DNA of 64,000 bases from BOG-908 sp963692875 (GTDB lineage: Bacteria > Pseudomonadota > Alphaproteobacteria > Acetobacterales > Acetobacteraceae), in NCBI GenBank assembly GCA_965198755.1, contig OZ240673.1:3906001-3970000 (forward strand), in the 5' to 3' direction. Positions 16,561 to 24,768 of this stretch are shown here, in pieces; position 1 is the first letter of the stretch, and the number at the start of each line of letters is the position of its first letter. The notes beneath the pieces are model-generated. The model made no database searches and was not told the DNA's origin. It saw only the letters and a list, made by a program, of their open reading frames with translations. The position numbers and the translations under genes are program-made.

Positions 16561-18939
16561 ATGGACGATGTGAGTAAAGCCGAACTGGCGATCCTGTCCG
16601 AGCTGGAGCGCAAGGTGCTCTGGCTCGCAGTGTGGACGGTTCACAATGCGAATCACCTGAGGGATACCGGCGACGGGTTGAAGGTGGGCGGCCACCAGGC
16701 TTCCAGCGCGTCTATCGCCACCATCATGACCGCGCTGTACTTCCACGCGCTGCGGCCAGATGACCGGATCGCGGTCAAGCCGCACGCGAGCCCGGTCTTC
16801 CACGCAATCCAGTACCTGCTCGGCAATCAGACGTTGCTCAACCTGCAGCGTTTCCGGGGCTGGGGCGGAGCACAATCCTATCCGTCCCGCACCAAGGATG
16901 CCGACGACGTGGATTTCTCCACCGGGTCCGTGGGGCTAGGGGTCGCGCAGACGCTGTTCTCCTCGCTGGTGCAGGATTACCTGCGCTGCAAGGGATGGGG
17001 CACCGAGCGGGCCGAGGGCAAGATGGTGGCCCTGATCGGCGATGCCGAAATGGACGAGGGCAACATCTTCGAAGCTTTGCTGGAGGGATGGAAGCACGGG
17101 CTGCGCAACACGTGGTGGATCGTGGACTACAATCGTCAAAGCCTCGATGCCGTGGTGCGGGAAGGGCTTTGGGCGAGGTTCGAGAGCATGTTCCGCAACT
17201 TCGGCTGGGACGTCCTGGTGCTACGTCATGGAAGGTTGCAGGAAGCGGCCTTTCGCGAACCGGGCGGGGAAAGGCTCCGCGATTGGATCGAGGCCTGTCC
17301 GAACCAGCTCTATTCGGCGCTCACCTTTGGCGGCGGTGCTGCCTGGCGCCGGCGGCTCACGGATGAGCTGGGCGACCAGGGCGCTGTGACCGCCCTGATC
17401 GACCGGCGGACAGACGAAGAGCTGGCGGCACTGATGGGCAATCTGGGCGGCCACGACATGCCCAGCCTGCTCGACGCCTTCGCACTTGCACGCACGCATG
17501 ATCGGCCGGTTTGCTTCATCTGCTACACGATCAAGGGTTTCGGCCTGCCGCTCGCCGGGCACAAGGACAACCATGCCGGGCTGATGAACCCGGCACAGTT
17601 GGAGACATTGCGGGAAGCCATGAACGTGCGGCCGGAGGCGGAATGGCAGCCGTTCGAAGGGCTTAAACTACCGCAGGACGAGCTCGAAGCCTATCTTCGC
17701 GACGTGCCCTTCAACGCGCGGGGACGCCGCCGCTACAAGGCGCCGTTGATTCCTGTGCCGGACGCCTTGCCGGTGCCGGCCGGGCCCGAAATGTCCACCC
17801 AGCATGGCTTCGGCCTGCTCATGCACGATCTGGCGAAGGGCGACACGCCGCTTGCCGGCCGGATCGTCACCACTTCTCCGGACGTCACGGTCTCCACCAA
17901 CCTGGGCGGCTGGGTGAACCGGCGCGGCCTGTTCGCGCGCGAGGAGCTGGCCGACACCTTCAAGGCGGAGCGGATACCGTCCACCTTCCACTGGCGGTTT
18001 TCGCCGGAAGGGCAGCACCTGGAACTCGGCATCGCCGAGATGAACCTTTTCACCATGCTATCTGCGCTAGGCCTGTCGCACGCGATCCACGGCGAGCGGC
18101 TGCTGCCGATCGGCACGCTGTACGATCCATTCATCGAGCGCGGGCTCGATGCGCTGAATTACGCTTGCTACCAGGATGCGCGCTTCATCTTGGTTGCCAC
18201 TCCGTCCGGCATCAGCCTGGCGGGAGAGGGGGGGGCGCACCAGTCGATCGCCACGCCTCTCATCGGCATGGCGCAAGCCGGGCTCTCCAGTTTCGAGCCC
18301 GCTTACGTGGACGAGTTGGCGGCCGTTCTGCGCTGGTCGTTCGAGCACATCCAGCGCCCCGCCGGGAAAGGCGAGGAGTCCGGCGGCTCCGTCTACCTAC
18401 GCCTCTCCACCCGCCCACTCGCCCAGCCGAAACGCACGCTTTCGCCAAGCGATGTGGCGGACATCCTGGCCGGCGCTTATTGGGTGCGGCCGCCGGGACC
18501 AAACGCCGACGCCGTGATCGCCTATGCAGGGGCGGTGGCGCCGGAGGCCATCGACGCGGTGGGCCTGATCGGCGAGGACCGTCGTGATGTGGGACTGCTG
18601 TCGATCACATCGGCTGACCTCCTGCATCGCGGCTGGCTTGCCGCCCAGAGCGCCCGGGAGGACGGGCACGCAGGCGTCCACAGCCACGCCGAGCGCCTGC
18701 TGGCAGCCATCCCCCGCCATTGCGGCGTGGTGACCGTGCTGGACGGCCATCCGGCGACATTGGGCTGGCTCGGCTCCGTGCACGGCCACAGGACCAGGGC
18801 GCTTGGCGTGACCCGGTTCGGCCAGACCGGAACCATCGCCGACCTCTATAGGGACGCCGGCATTGATGCGCAGGCGATCGCCGCCGCGGCCGAGGCGGTG
18901 TCGCCTGGCCGGCCGGTCCGTCACTTGCGCGCAGTGTGA
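16561..18939 (+). CDS. TPP-dependent 2-oxoacid dehydrogenase E1, AceE/transketolase-like
   Basis: This 792-residue protein resembles homodimeric pyruvate dehydrogenase E1 (AceE, MdeB). The TPP/Mg motif is GDAEMDEGN near residue 160, with the closing Asn in VDYNRQSLD about 30 residues later. The second domain has LELGIAEMNLFTML with the Glu that activates TPP. AceE-like HNANHLRDTGDGLKVGGHQASS stands at the N-terminus. I chose ATG 16561, which has GAGAGGG upstream; a longer form from 16504 directly after the SnoaL stop is possible. No E2 (lipoyl) or E3 gene is in the window. It probably decarboxylates a 2-oxoacid made by cluster A, either pyruvate or a substituted 2-oxoacid (inference). Confidence 0.85.
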   Translation: MDDVSKAELAILSELERKVLWLAVWTVHNANHLRDTGDGLKVGGHQASSASIATIMTALYFHALRPDDRIAVKPHASPVFHAIQYLLGNQTLLNLQRFRGWGGAQSYPSRTKDADDVDFSTGSVGLGVAQTLFSSLVQDYLRCKGWGTERAEGKMVALIGDAEMDEGNIFEALLEGWKHGLRNTWWIVDYNRQSLDAVVREGLWARFESMFRNFGWDVLVLRHGRLQEAAFREPGGERLRDWIEACPNQLYSALTFGGGAAWRRRLTDELGDQGAVTALIDRRTDEELAALMGNLGGHDMPSLLDAFALARTHDRPVCFICYTIKGFGLPLAGHKDNHAGLMNPAQLETLREAMNVRPEAEWQPFEGLKLPQDELEAYLRDVPFNARGRRRYKAPLIPVPDALPVPAGPEMSTQHGFGLLMHDLAKGDTPLAGRIVTTSPDVTVSTNLGGWVNRRGLFAREELADTFKAERIPSTFHWRFSPEGQHLELGIAEMNLFTMLSALGLSHAIHGERLLPIGTLYDPFIERGLDALNYACYQDARFILVATPSGISLAGEGGAHQSIATPLIGMAQAGLSSFEPAYVDELAAVLRWSFEHIQRPAGKGEESGGSVYLRLSTRPLAQPKRTLSPSDVADILAGAYWVRPPGPNADAVIAYAGAVAPEAIDAVGLIGEDRRDVGLLSITSADLLHRGWLAAQSAREDGHAGVHSHAERLLAAIPRHCGVVTVLDGHPATLGWLGSVHGHRTRALGVTRFGQTGTIADLYRDAGIDAQAIAAAAEAVSPGRPVRHLRAV

Positions 18940-18998
18940 GCCCGCGCGGCTGCGGGGCTCACGGCCTGCACCAACCATCGCCATAATGGAGAAGCACA

Positions 18999-19844
18999 AT
19001 GAAACTGTTGCGCATCGGCCCAATTGGGTCAGAGAAACCGGCTCTGCTTGACGCGACCGGCGTAATCCGGGCGCTCCCGGCTGACGTGCAGGATATAGAT
19101 GGTGCAGCGTTGGCGCCCGCGCAGCTTGCGCGCCTTGCGACGCTCGACCCCGCAAGCCTGCCGGCCGTGGACGGTTCACCACGTATCGGCTCTTGCGTTG
19201 CGCGGCCCATCAACTTCGTCTGCATCGGATTGAACTACGCGGACCATGCCGCGGAAGCAGGCATGGCGCTTCCGTCGGAGCCTATCGTATTCCTCAAATC
19301 CACCGGCGCGTTATGTGGTGCGTTCGACAACGTAATGATACCGCGTGGCTCCCAGAAAACGGACTGGGAGGTGGAGCTTGGCGTGGTGATCGGAACCCGT
19401 GCGTCATACGTGAGCGAGGATGACGCGATGGCGCATGTGGCGGGCTATTGCGTCGTGAACGACGTGAGCGAACGCGCGTTTCAATCGGAGCGTGGCGGCA
19501 CCTGGGACAAGGGCAAGGGTTGCGATACGTTCGGTCCAACAGGACCTTGGCTCGTCACGAAGGACGAAGTCCCCGACCCGCAGTCACTCGACCTCTGGTG
19601 CGACGTGAACAACAAGCGGATGCAGCACGGCAACACCAGGACGATGGTGTTCGGCGTGCGTGCACTCGTCAGCTATGTCAGCCACTTCTTGACATTGCAC
19701 CCTGGTGACGTGCTTGCCACTGGCACGCCGCCGGGCGTCGGACTCGGTGTGAAGCCGAATCCGGTGTTCCTCCGCGCCGGAGACGTCATGCGGGCCGGTA
19801 TCGCGGGACTTGGCGAACAGATCCAGCGCTTGGTCCAGGCCTGA
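18999..19844 (+). CDS. Fumarylacetoacetate hydrolase (FAH) family protein
   Basis: The 281-residue protein has the full FAH signature: GLNYADHAAEAG with His83; the metal ligands Glu124 and Glu126 in DWEVELGVVIG and Asp155 in VVNDVSER; KGKGCDTFGPTGPW; and GTPPGVG near the C-terminus. The family includes fumarylpyruvate hydrolases, 2-hydroxypentadienoate-type hydratases, HpcE isomerase/decarboxylases and oxaloacetate decarboxylases. It is the last gene of cluster A and probably processes the open-chain product of ring cleavage, giving pyruvate or another 2-oxoacid. The exact reaction cannot be told from sequence. Confidence 0.9.
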   Translation: MKLLRIGPIGSEKPALLDATGVIRALPADVQDIDGAALAPAQLARLATLDPASLPAVDGSPRIGSCVARPINFVCIGLNYADHAAEAGMALPSEPIVFLKSTGALCGAFDNVMIPRGSQKTDWEVELGVVIGTRASYVSEDDAMAHVAGYCVVNDVSERAFQSERGGTWDKGKGCDTFGPTGPWLVTKDEVPDPQSLDLWCDVNNKRMQHGNTRTMVFGVRALVSYVSHFLTLHPGDVLATGTPPGVGLGVKPNPVFLRAGDVMRAGIAGLGEQIQRLVQA

Positions 19845-20329
19845 AAATGCCATTGACTGATGCTCGGAAAGCATGAGGGCAGAGCGTATTCCGGCCGGAT
19901 ACCGCTGGCACTCGATGCTCCGAGCCAATTCGTGCAGGCGGACCGTCTGAGGCACTCTGCGACAGGTCCGAGGCATTTCTCGCTCGGGCAACATGCCTGA
20001 GGCCGAGCTTCTGCAGGCTTTCTAGTAGAGCCCGGGCCGAGCGAAGCCCGGCGTCTGGGTGCACCTCCGCGCAGCGATCAAGTCGGTCAGGGTTAGGAAT
20101 GGGATGATGGGCCGGGAGTCGCCCGGCTTCGTGGGCGAGGTCGGCAAGTAGGCCGTCCTCCGGGCGCCTCGCCCCGGCGGCCTGTGCGCCAGGGTGCCGT
20201 CCGCGTCGGCGAAAGCCTTTATACCGCGAGGCGCTGGTGCGCCCGGCGCCTGACCGCCCGAACATAAGACCTTGTAATTGCCGGCGGACACAACCGCGCC
20301 TCGCCTGGCGAGCAGCATCCGCCGGATAA
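19845..20329. other. Gap after cluster A, no convincing gene
   Basis: About 480 bp separate the FAH gene from a truncated membrane-protein gene. Several open frames exist on the minus strand (up to 20937) but they show no conserved motif, and part of them is plainly antisense to the carboxymuconolactone-like gene. I see no terminator with a clear T-tract. Confidence 0.35.
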
Positions 20330-20584
20330 AATCTCACCAGCGCCTCCGTTCCCCGCCACCTCGCGCGCGGCGAAGCGGGGCTGCTCGCCTTTATCGCCGG
20401 CCAGCTCCTGCTGAGAGAGGGCGGATGGCTCGGCGTCGCCGGCGCGGTCTGCACCTTCGCCCTCACCGTCGTCCTTCTGCGCGGCTGCCCAATGTGCTGG
20501 GTCGTCGGCCTGGTCGAGACCCTGGCGGCGCGCATACCGCACGATCCTGCCCGCGCCATGTCGAGAGAAGGAGAACAGCCGTGA
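20330..20584 (+). pseudogene. Small membrane protein, 5' truncated
   Basis: The frame from a TAA at 20327-20329 to a TGA at 20582-20584 reads RHLARGEAGLLAFIAGQLLL, a hydrophobic segment LGVAGAVCTFALTVVLL, then RGCPMCWVVGLVETLAAR. The CPMCW motif next to a membrane segment looks like a real small inner-membrane protein. There is no start codon in the frame before the conserved part, so the N-terminus has been lost or shifted. Its stop overlaps the GTG start of the following AhpD-like gene, so the two were an operon. Confidence 0.55.
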
Positions 20585-20946
20585 GCTACGCCGATCGCAA
20601 GGACATGAGCCTCATCAAAGACCTTGCGGCCCTCGCGCCGGCCGAGGCGCAGGGCTATTTCGCGCTCACCCGGGCCGCCGAGCGCGCGGACGGGCTGATC
20701 CCGCCCAAGTACCGTGAGCTGATGTCGATCGCGGTCGCGGTGACCACCCAGTGCAGCTAGTGCCTGGACGTCCATACCCGCCGCGCGCATGCGGCGGGGG
20801 CGTCTCGCGAGGAGATCGCCGAGGCGGCCTTCATCGCGTCCGCAATGCGGGAAGGCGCGGCCGCTGCCCATAGCCTGCTCGCGCTGCGCCTCTACGACGA
20901 GCATGCGCAAGGTTCCGCTTCCGATGAGGCGACGCAACCCGGATGA
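20581..20946 (+). pseudogene. AhpD-like / carboxymuconolactone decarboxylase family, amber stop in CxxC
   Basis: From GTG 20581 the product is a canonical AhpD-like protein: AEAQGYFALTRAAERADGLIPPKYRELMSIAVAVTTQCS, stop, CLDVHTRRAHAAGASREEIAEAAF and so on to TGA at 20946. The single TAG at 20758-20760 replaces the residue just before the second cysteine of the CxxC redox motif, where relatives have Tyr (CSYC). One base change from TAT or TAC explains it. The rest of the frame is intact, so this is a recent nonsense mutation, a sequencing error, or a read-through case. Confidence 0.85.
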
Positions 20947-21094
20947 TCGGCCATAGACAGACGCCCCGTTGTGTCACGCGCAATAGCACCTCGACCTTCG
21001 CACTTTACGGCAAGAACGTGCTCCGCTCGCCGTTACAGGTCCGGCCCAGGTCTGTTACGGCATTCGCCATCGCAGATGATGAATGGAGAACAAA

Positions 21095-22162
21095 ATGCCG
21101 GGACTAACCTTCTCGACGGCTCCGCGCGGCTATGTCCGCGCGCCGGCCGACGCGCCGGGTTTTTGGCAGCTCGGCAATCTGTGGCGGGTAATGGCGACCG
21201 GGCACCAGACGGGCGGCAGCCTATGCTTCATCGACCAACTGGTGACGCCCGAAGGAGGCGGCCCGGGCGTCCATCTGCACCCGAGCGACGAGGGGCTGTA
21301 CGTCGCCTCGGGCCACTGCACCTTCCACGCCGGCGGCACCACCGTCTCGGCGGGCGCTGGCAGCTTCGTGTTCGTGCCGCGCTTCACCGAGCACGCCTTC
21401 AGCGTCGACGCGCCCGGCACCCAGCTCCTCAACTTCTACCTGCCCGCCGGGTTTGAGCTGTTCATCATGGGCTTCGCGCACCCGGCTGAGCGCGACGAGC
21501 TGCCCCGGCACGGCGAGGCCGCGATGCCGCCGGTGAGGCTGGTCGAGCGCCTGTCGCGCGATTTCGGACAGCTCGCCGCTCCGGGCTACCCGCTCCCCGG
21601 TACGGTGCCACCGGCGCCCGAGCTGATGTTCAGCCGGCCCAACCCGGATGCGGCCGTGCCGCCCTACCTGACGAGCGCCGCATCGTCGCCGCGGTGGCGG
21701 CACGACAGCCAGCGCTGGTCAGTCCTTGCCGATCAGGCGCGGACGGACGGCAGCTTCTCGCTGTTCGAGGTCGCCGCGCCGGCGGGCGCGGGCGCGCCGC
21801 CGCACCTGTTCGTTAGGTCGGACGTTTTCTACTATCTGCTGGATGGCGCGCTCGACCTGTGGATCGGCGAGGAGGTGCGCCGGGCGGAGGCTGGCGACGT
21901 CGCGTTCGTGCCTCGGGGGACGCCGCACGCCCGCGTCGCGCTTGGCGAGGGCGCGCGGTTCCTCTATATCGTCACCCCGGCCGGGTTCGAGCGCGTGCTG
22001 GAGCAGTCGAGCGAGCGCGCCGGGGAGGACGCGGAAGCGTTGGGTAACGCGCCGGGCCGCCCTGTTGATCCAGCCCGCGCGGAGCGGCTTCTGCACGACA
22101 TCGGTCTACGTCCGCTCGCTGTAACCGACCCCTTCGTGAGCCAGTCGTGCTTGGTCGCCTGA
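21095..22162 (+). CDS. Bicupin protein, quercetin 2,3-dioxygenase-like
   Basis: The start is the ATG at 21095 because GGAG lies seven bases upstream; an in-frame ATG at 21083 has no such site. The product (about 355 residues) carries two cupin barrels. The first has GPGVHLHPSDEGLYVASGHCTFH and GSFVFVPRFTEHAFS; the second has APPHLFVRSDVFYYLLDGALDLW and GDVAFVPRGTPHARV. The two His and the downstream His are spaced as metal ligands in the first cupin. Members of the group bind a metal and include flavonol dioxygenases and pirin-like sensors. Substrate is unknown. The AraC gene follows after 36 bp. Confidence 0.8.
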   Translation: MPGLTFSTAPRGYVRAPADAPGFWQLGNLWRVMATGHQTGGSLCFIDQLVTPEGGGPGVHLHPSDEGLYVASGHCTFHAGGTTVSAGAGSFVFVPRFTEHAFSVDAPGTQLLNFYLPAGFELFIMGFAHPAERDELPRHGEAAMPPVRLVERLSRDFGQLAAPGYPLPGTVPPAPELMFSRPNPDAAVPPYLTSAASSPRWRHDSQRWSVLADQARTDGSFSLFEVAAPAGAGAPPHLFVRSDVFYYLLDGALDLWIGEEVRRAEAGDVAFVPRGTPHARVALGEGARFLYIVTPAGFERVLEQSSERAGEDAEALGNAPGRPVDPARAERLLHDIGLRPLAVTDPFVSQSCLVA

Positions 22163-22198
22163 CCAGCGGCGGCTCTCACAATCAATAAGGACAGCGTC

Positions 22199-23038
22199 GT
22201 GCCGACCAGCGCCTCTAGGGAGCAAACAGCAAGCAGCCTCTTCGATCTGCCGCTAGGACACGGCGCCGTGGTCCACGTGGCGGCCGGTGGGGCGGTGCGC
22301 CGGATACGCCATGCCGATGTTCCGTTCCGCTTTGAGAGCAGGGACGAGGTGGCGACCATCGTCAACCTGAGCGCGCGTCATCGAGTTGAGGGGCGTTTCG
22401 GCGGCCGGTGGGACTCGCAGACGCCCGCGACCGGCACGGTGACCGTGCTGCCGCCCGGGCTGCGATGTGACTTCGTCGTCGCGGGCGAGTGCCGGGTCGT
22501 GATGTTGCGTCTGCCAGGGGCGGCGGTGGCGCGCGCTGCCGACGAGGTCGGCTTGGAGCCTTTATGCCGTCCCATGATCAACGAACGCTGCGACGAGCTG
22601 AAACGGCTAATCCTGGAGGCGGCGGCAAGCGGCGAGGTTCCACTTTCCGCGTTCGCGCGAGTGCTGGCGCGGCATGGGCGGCCCGTTCATCCGTCGCGTC
22701 GGCGCGGCGGGCTCGCGCCGGGCGCCCTGCGTCGGGTGCTGGCGATGGTTCGGGACGACATTGCCGGCGATCTGTCGCTAGCCGCGCTGGCGCGGGAAGC
22801 GCGAACCAGCACCTTCCATTTCGCGCGAGCGTTCCACGACAGCACGGGATACTGCCCGCACCGGTACGTCGTCGCGCGCCGCGTGGATCACGCCTTGGAG
22901 TTGCTCGCCGAACCCGAGCAAAACGTCGGCGAGGTAGCCCGGCGGAGCGGCTTCACCCACGCCAGCCATCTCGCCCGCGCGATGCGGTGCGAGATTGGGC
23001 GGACGCCGACTGAAGTGCGCGCGCGTATCCTTCCTTGA
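22199..23038 (+). CDS. AraC-family transcriptional regulator
   Basis: The GTG start at 22199 gives 279 residues. The C-terminal half holds the two AraC helix-turn-helix motifs: LSLAALAREARTSTFHFARAFHDSTGYCPHRYV and NVGEVARRSGFTHASHLARAMRCEIGRTP. The N-terminal half is an effector-type domain of unknown ligand. It follows the cupin gene on the same strand and probably controls it or the neighbouring cassettes. Confidence 0.88.
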   Translation: MPTSASREQTASSLFDLPLGHGAVVHVAAGGAVRRIRHADVPFRFESRDEVATIVNLSARHRVEGRFGGRWDSQTPATGTVTVLPPGLRCDFVVAGECRVVMLRLPGAAVARAADEVGLEPLCRPMINERCDELKRLILEAAASGEVPLSAFARVLARHGRPVHPSRRRGGLAPGALRRVLAMVRDDIAGDLSLAALAREARTSTFHFARAFHDSTGYCPHRYVVARRVDHALELLAEPEQNVGEVARRSGFTHASHLARAMRCEIGRTPTEVRARILP

Positions 23039-23191
23039 ACATAGCAATTAGCAGAAGATCGTAGCTCCCAAAAAGACCGGGGCCGCCGCGCAGCCAATCG
23101 CCTAAGCCTCGTCGTCGTCAGTGAGGTCTCGGTGTCTACTCCGAATCACGACGTCTCCGTCCCTCGAAGGGGTAAGCATCTGACCGAGAAT

Positions 23192-23761
23192 TCACTTGCG
23201 AGGACCAGTGAAGGCTTGGAGCTGGTCGAAGGCCAACCGGACATGTTCGGCGAACCTCGCCTTCATCTCGGAGCAGATCCAGCGATCAAGCGCAACGCGC
23301 CAGATCGTCATGCCGGCCTCCGCGCCCATCCGCGCCTCTTCCTCGCTAAAGCCTCGAGCGCGGAGAGCGCGATCGACCGCTCGGGTGAGCTCCTGCTTCT
23401 TCAGCATGTCACGCGCTTTGAACTCGGGATGCGCATCCACGAGTTGATGACGCGCTGACACCTCGCTGCGTGTCGCATCGAGGACACCGCTGAGCGCATC
23501 AAAGCCGGCGAGCAGCACGTCGCGCGGCATCGCGCCCGCGGGGGCAAGTGTGATGGCGTCGACCATCGCCGCCTCGAACTCGCCCGCGCGCCAGAACAGC
23601 ACCTCGGGCTTGTCGGCGAAGTAGCGGAAGAAAGTGCGCTCGGTTAAGCCCGCCCGGGCGGCGATCTCGGGCACTGTCGTGCGCGCATAGCCCCGCTCCC
23701 GGAACAGCGCCAGGGCGGCGCTCTCGAACCGTTCTCGCGCCCGGTCGGCCTTCTGCACCAT
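23192..23761 (-). CDS. TetR-family repressor
   Basis: The 189-residue protein has the TetR DNA-binding domain at the N-terminus (ALALFRERGYARTTVPEIAARAGLTERTFFRYFADKPEVLF) and a helical ligand domain. It faces the epimerase pseudogene and downstream SDR across a 73-bp gap that holds two related palindromes (see 23778-23826). It probably represses both directions and is released by a ligand linked to the SDR substrate. Confidence 0.9.
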   Translation of the reverse strand: MVQKADRARERFESAALALFRERGYARTTVPEIAARAGLTERTFFRYFADKPEVLFWRAGEFEAAMVDAITLAPAGAMPRDVLLAGFDALSGVLDATRSEVSARHQLVDAHPEFKARDMLKKQELTRAVDRALRARGFSEEEARMGAEAGMTIWRVALDRWICSEMKARFAEHVRLAFDQLQAFTGPRK

Positions 23762-23777
23762 CGCGATCGTTTAACCC

Positions 23778-23826
23778 CATTGTCACGGCCTGCCAATCGA
23801 GCTAGCACTGTCACGGGCTGACAGTG
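23778..23826. promoter_or_regulatory. Twin TetR operators between divergent genes
   Basis: CACTGTCA (23806-23813) and TGACAGTG (23819-23826) form a perfect 8-bp dyad with a 5-bp spacer. A degenerate copy, CATTGTCA-CGGCC-TGCCAATC, lies at 23778-23798, 28 bp to the left. Both fall in the gap between the TetR gene and the plus-strand genes, 9 bp before the plus-strand ATG, as expected for autorepression. Confidence 0.7.
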
Positions 23827-23834
23827 GAGGTTGC

Positions 23835-24723
23835 ATGCGCGCATTCCTCACCAACGCCAGAGGGTTCATCGGCCGCGCCGTAACGGGCGAACTGCTAAGC
23901 GCCGGGCACCAGGTGCTCGGGCTCGCCCGGTCGGGCAGCGCTGCGGACACGCTCCGCCGGATCGGCGCGGAGGTGCAGCGGGGATCGACCGGAGACCATG
24001 CCTCCCTCCAGGCCGGCGTCCGGCAGGCGGACGGCGTGATCCACCTCGCCTTCGAGCACGACTTCTCCGAGCCCGCGGAGGGTTGCGAGGCCGACCGCCA
24101 AGCCCCTGAGGCCATCGGCGCCGCGCTCGCCGGCACGCCCAAGCCGTCCCCGTCCCCAACGGACTGGGGGGCCTGTCCGCGTCCGGGCGCGTCCTCACCG
24201 AAGAGGGCTGCGTGCCGCCGGACTACAGGCTGCCCGAATGTCCGAGCAGGTCGCGCGCCGCTTGGCGGCCGACGGCGTTCGCGTCTCGGTCGTACGTCTC
24301 GGCCAAGTGCACGACACCGCCCTGCAGGGTCTGGTCACGCCGCTCATCGGCAATGCCAAGGCGGCGGGCGGGTTCGCCTACGTGGGCGGCGGTGCCCAGC
24401 GCTGGGCCGCGGTCCACCTTTCCGACGCCGCCCGCCTGTTCCGGCTGGCGCCCGAGGCCGGCGGCGCGCGAGCGCGCTATCCAGGGGTGGACGAAGAGGG
24501 CGTGCCGATGCGCGCCATCGCCGAGGCGATCGGCCGGGCGCTGGCCATCCCGACGCAGGCGATCTTGCCAAAGGAGGCTCCGCGGCATTTCGGGCCGATG
24601 GCCCTGTTCGCCGGCGCCAAGATGGAGGCTTCCGCCCACGGGACGAAGCGAGCCCTCGGCCGGAACCGACCGGTCCGTGCCTCATCGACGACCTCGACCG
24701 GCTGGCCTGCCTCCGCCGGCTGA
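23835..24723 (+). pseudogene. NAD-dependent epimerase/dehydratase (extended SDR), three frameshifts
   Basis: The first frame gives MRAFLTNARGFIGRAVTGEL (Rossmann GxxGFIG) and ADGVIHLAFEHDFS. The second frame continues NGLGGLSASGRVLTEEGCVPPDYRLPE from about 24158. The third frame resumes SEQVARRLAADGVRVSVVRLGQVHD from 24238, with GARYPGVDEEGVPMRAIAEAIG. Near 24655 the expected C-terminus (EPTGPCLIDDLD) is again in a different frame. At least three single-base changes are needed to restore one protein. Relatives are about 290-residue NAD-dependent sugar or aldehyde reductases. Confidence 0.82.
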
Positions 24724-24768
24724 GCGGCGGGCGGCTCCACCGCCGGCCCGACCTCAAGGAGCAGCATC

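Noticed and set aside
19786..20937. A 383-codon minus-strand frame after cluster A
   Set aside because: Much of it is antisense to the AhpD-like and CPMCW genes, and the rest shows no conserved motif.
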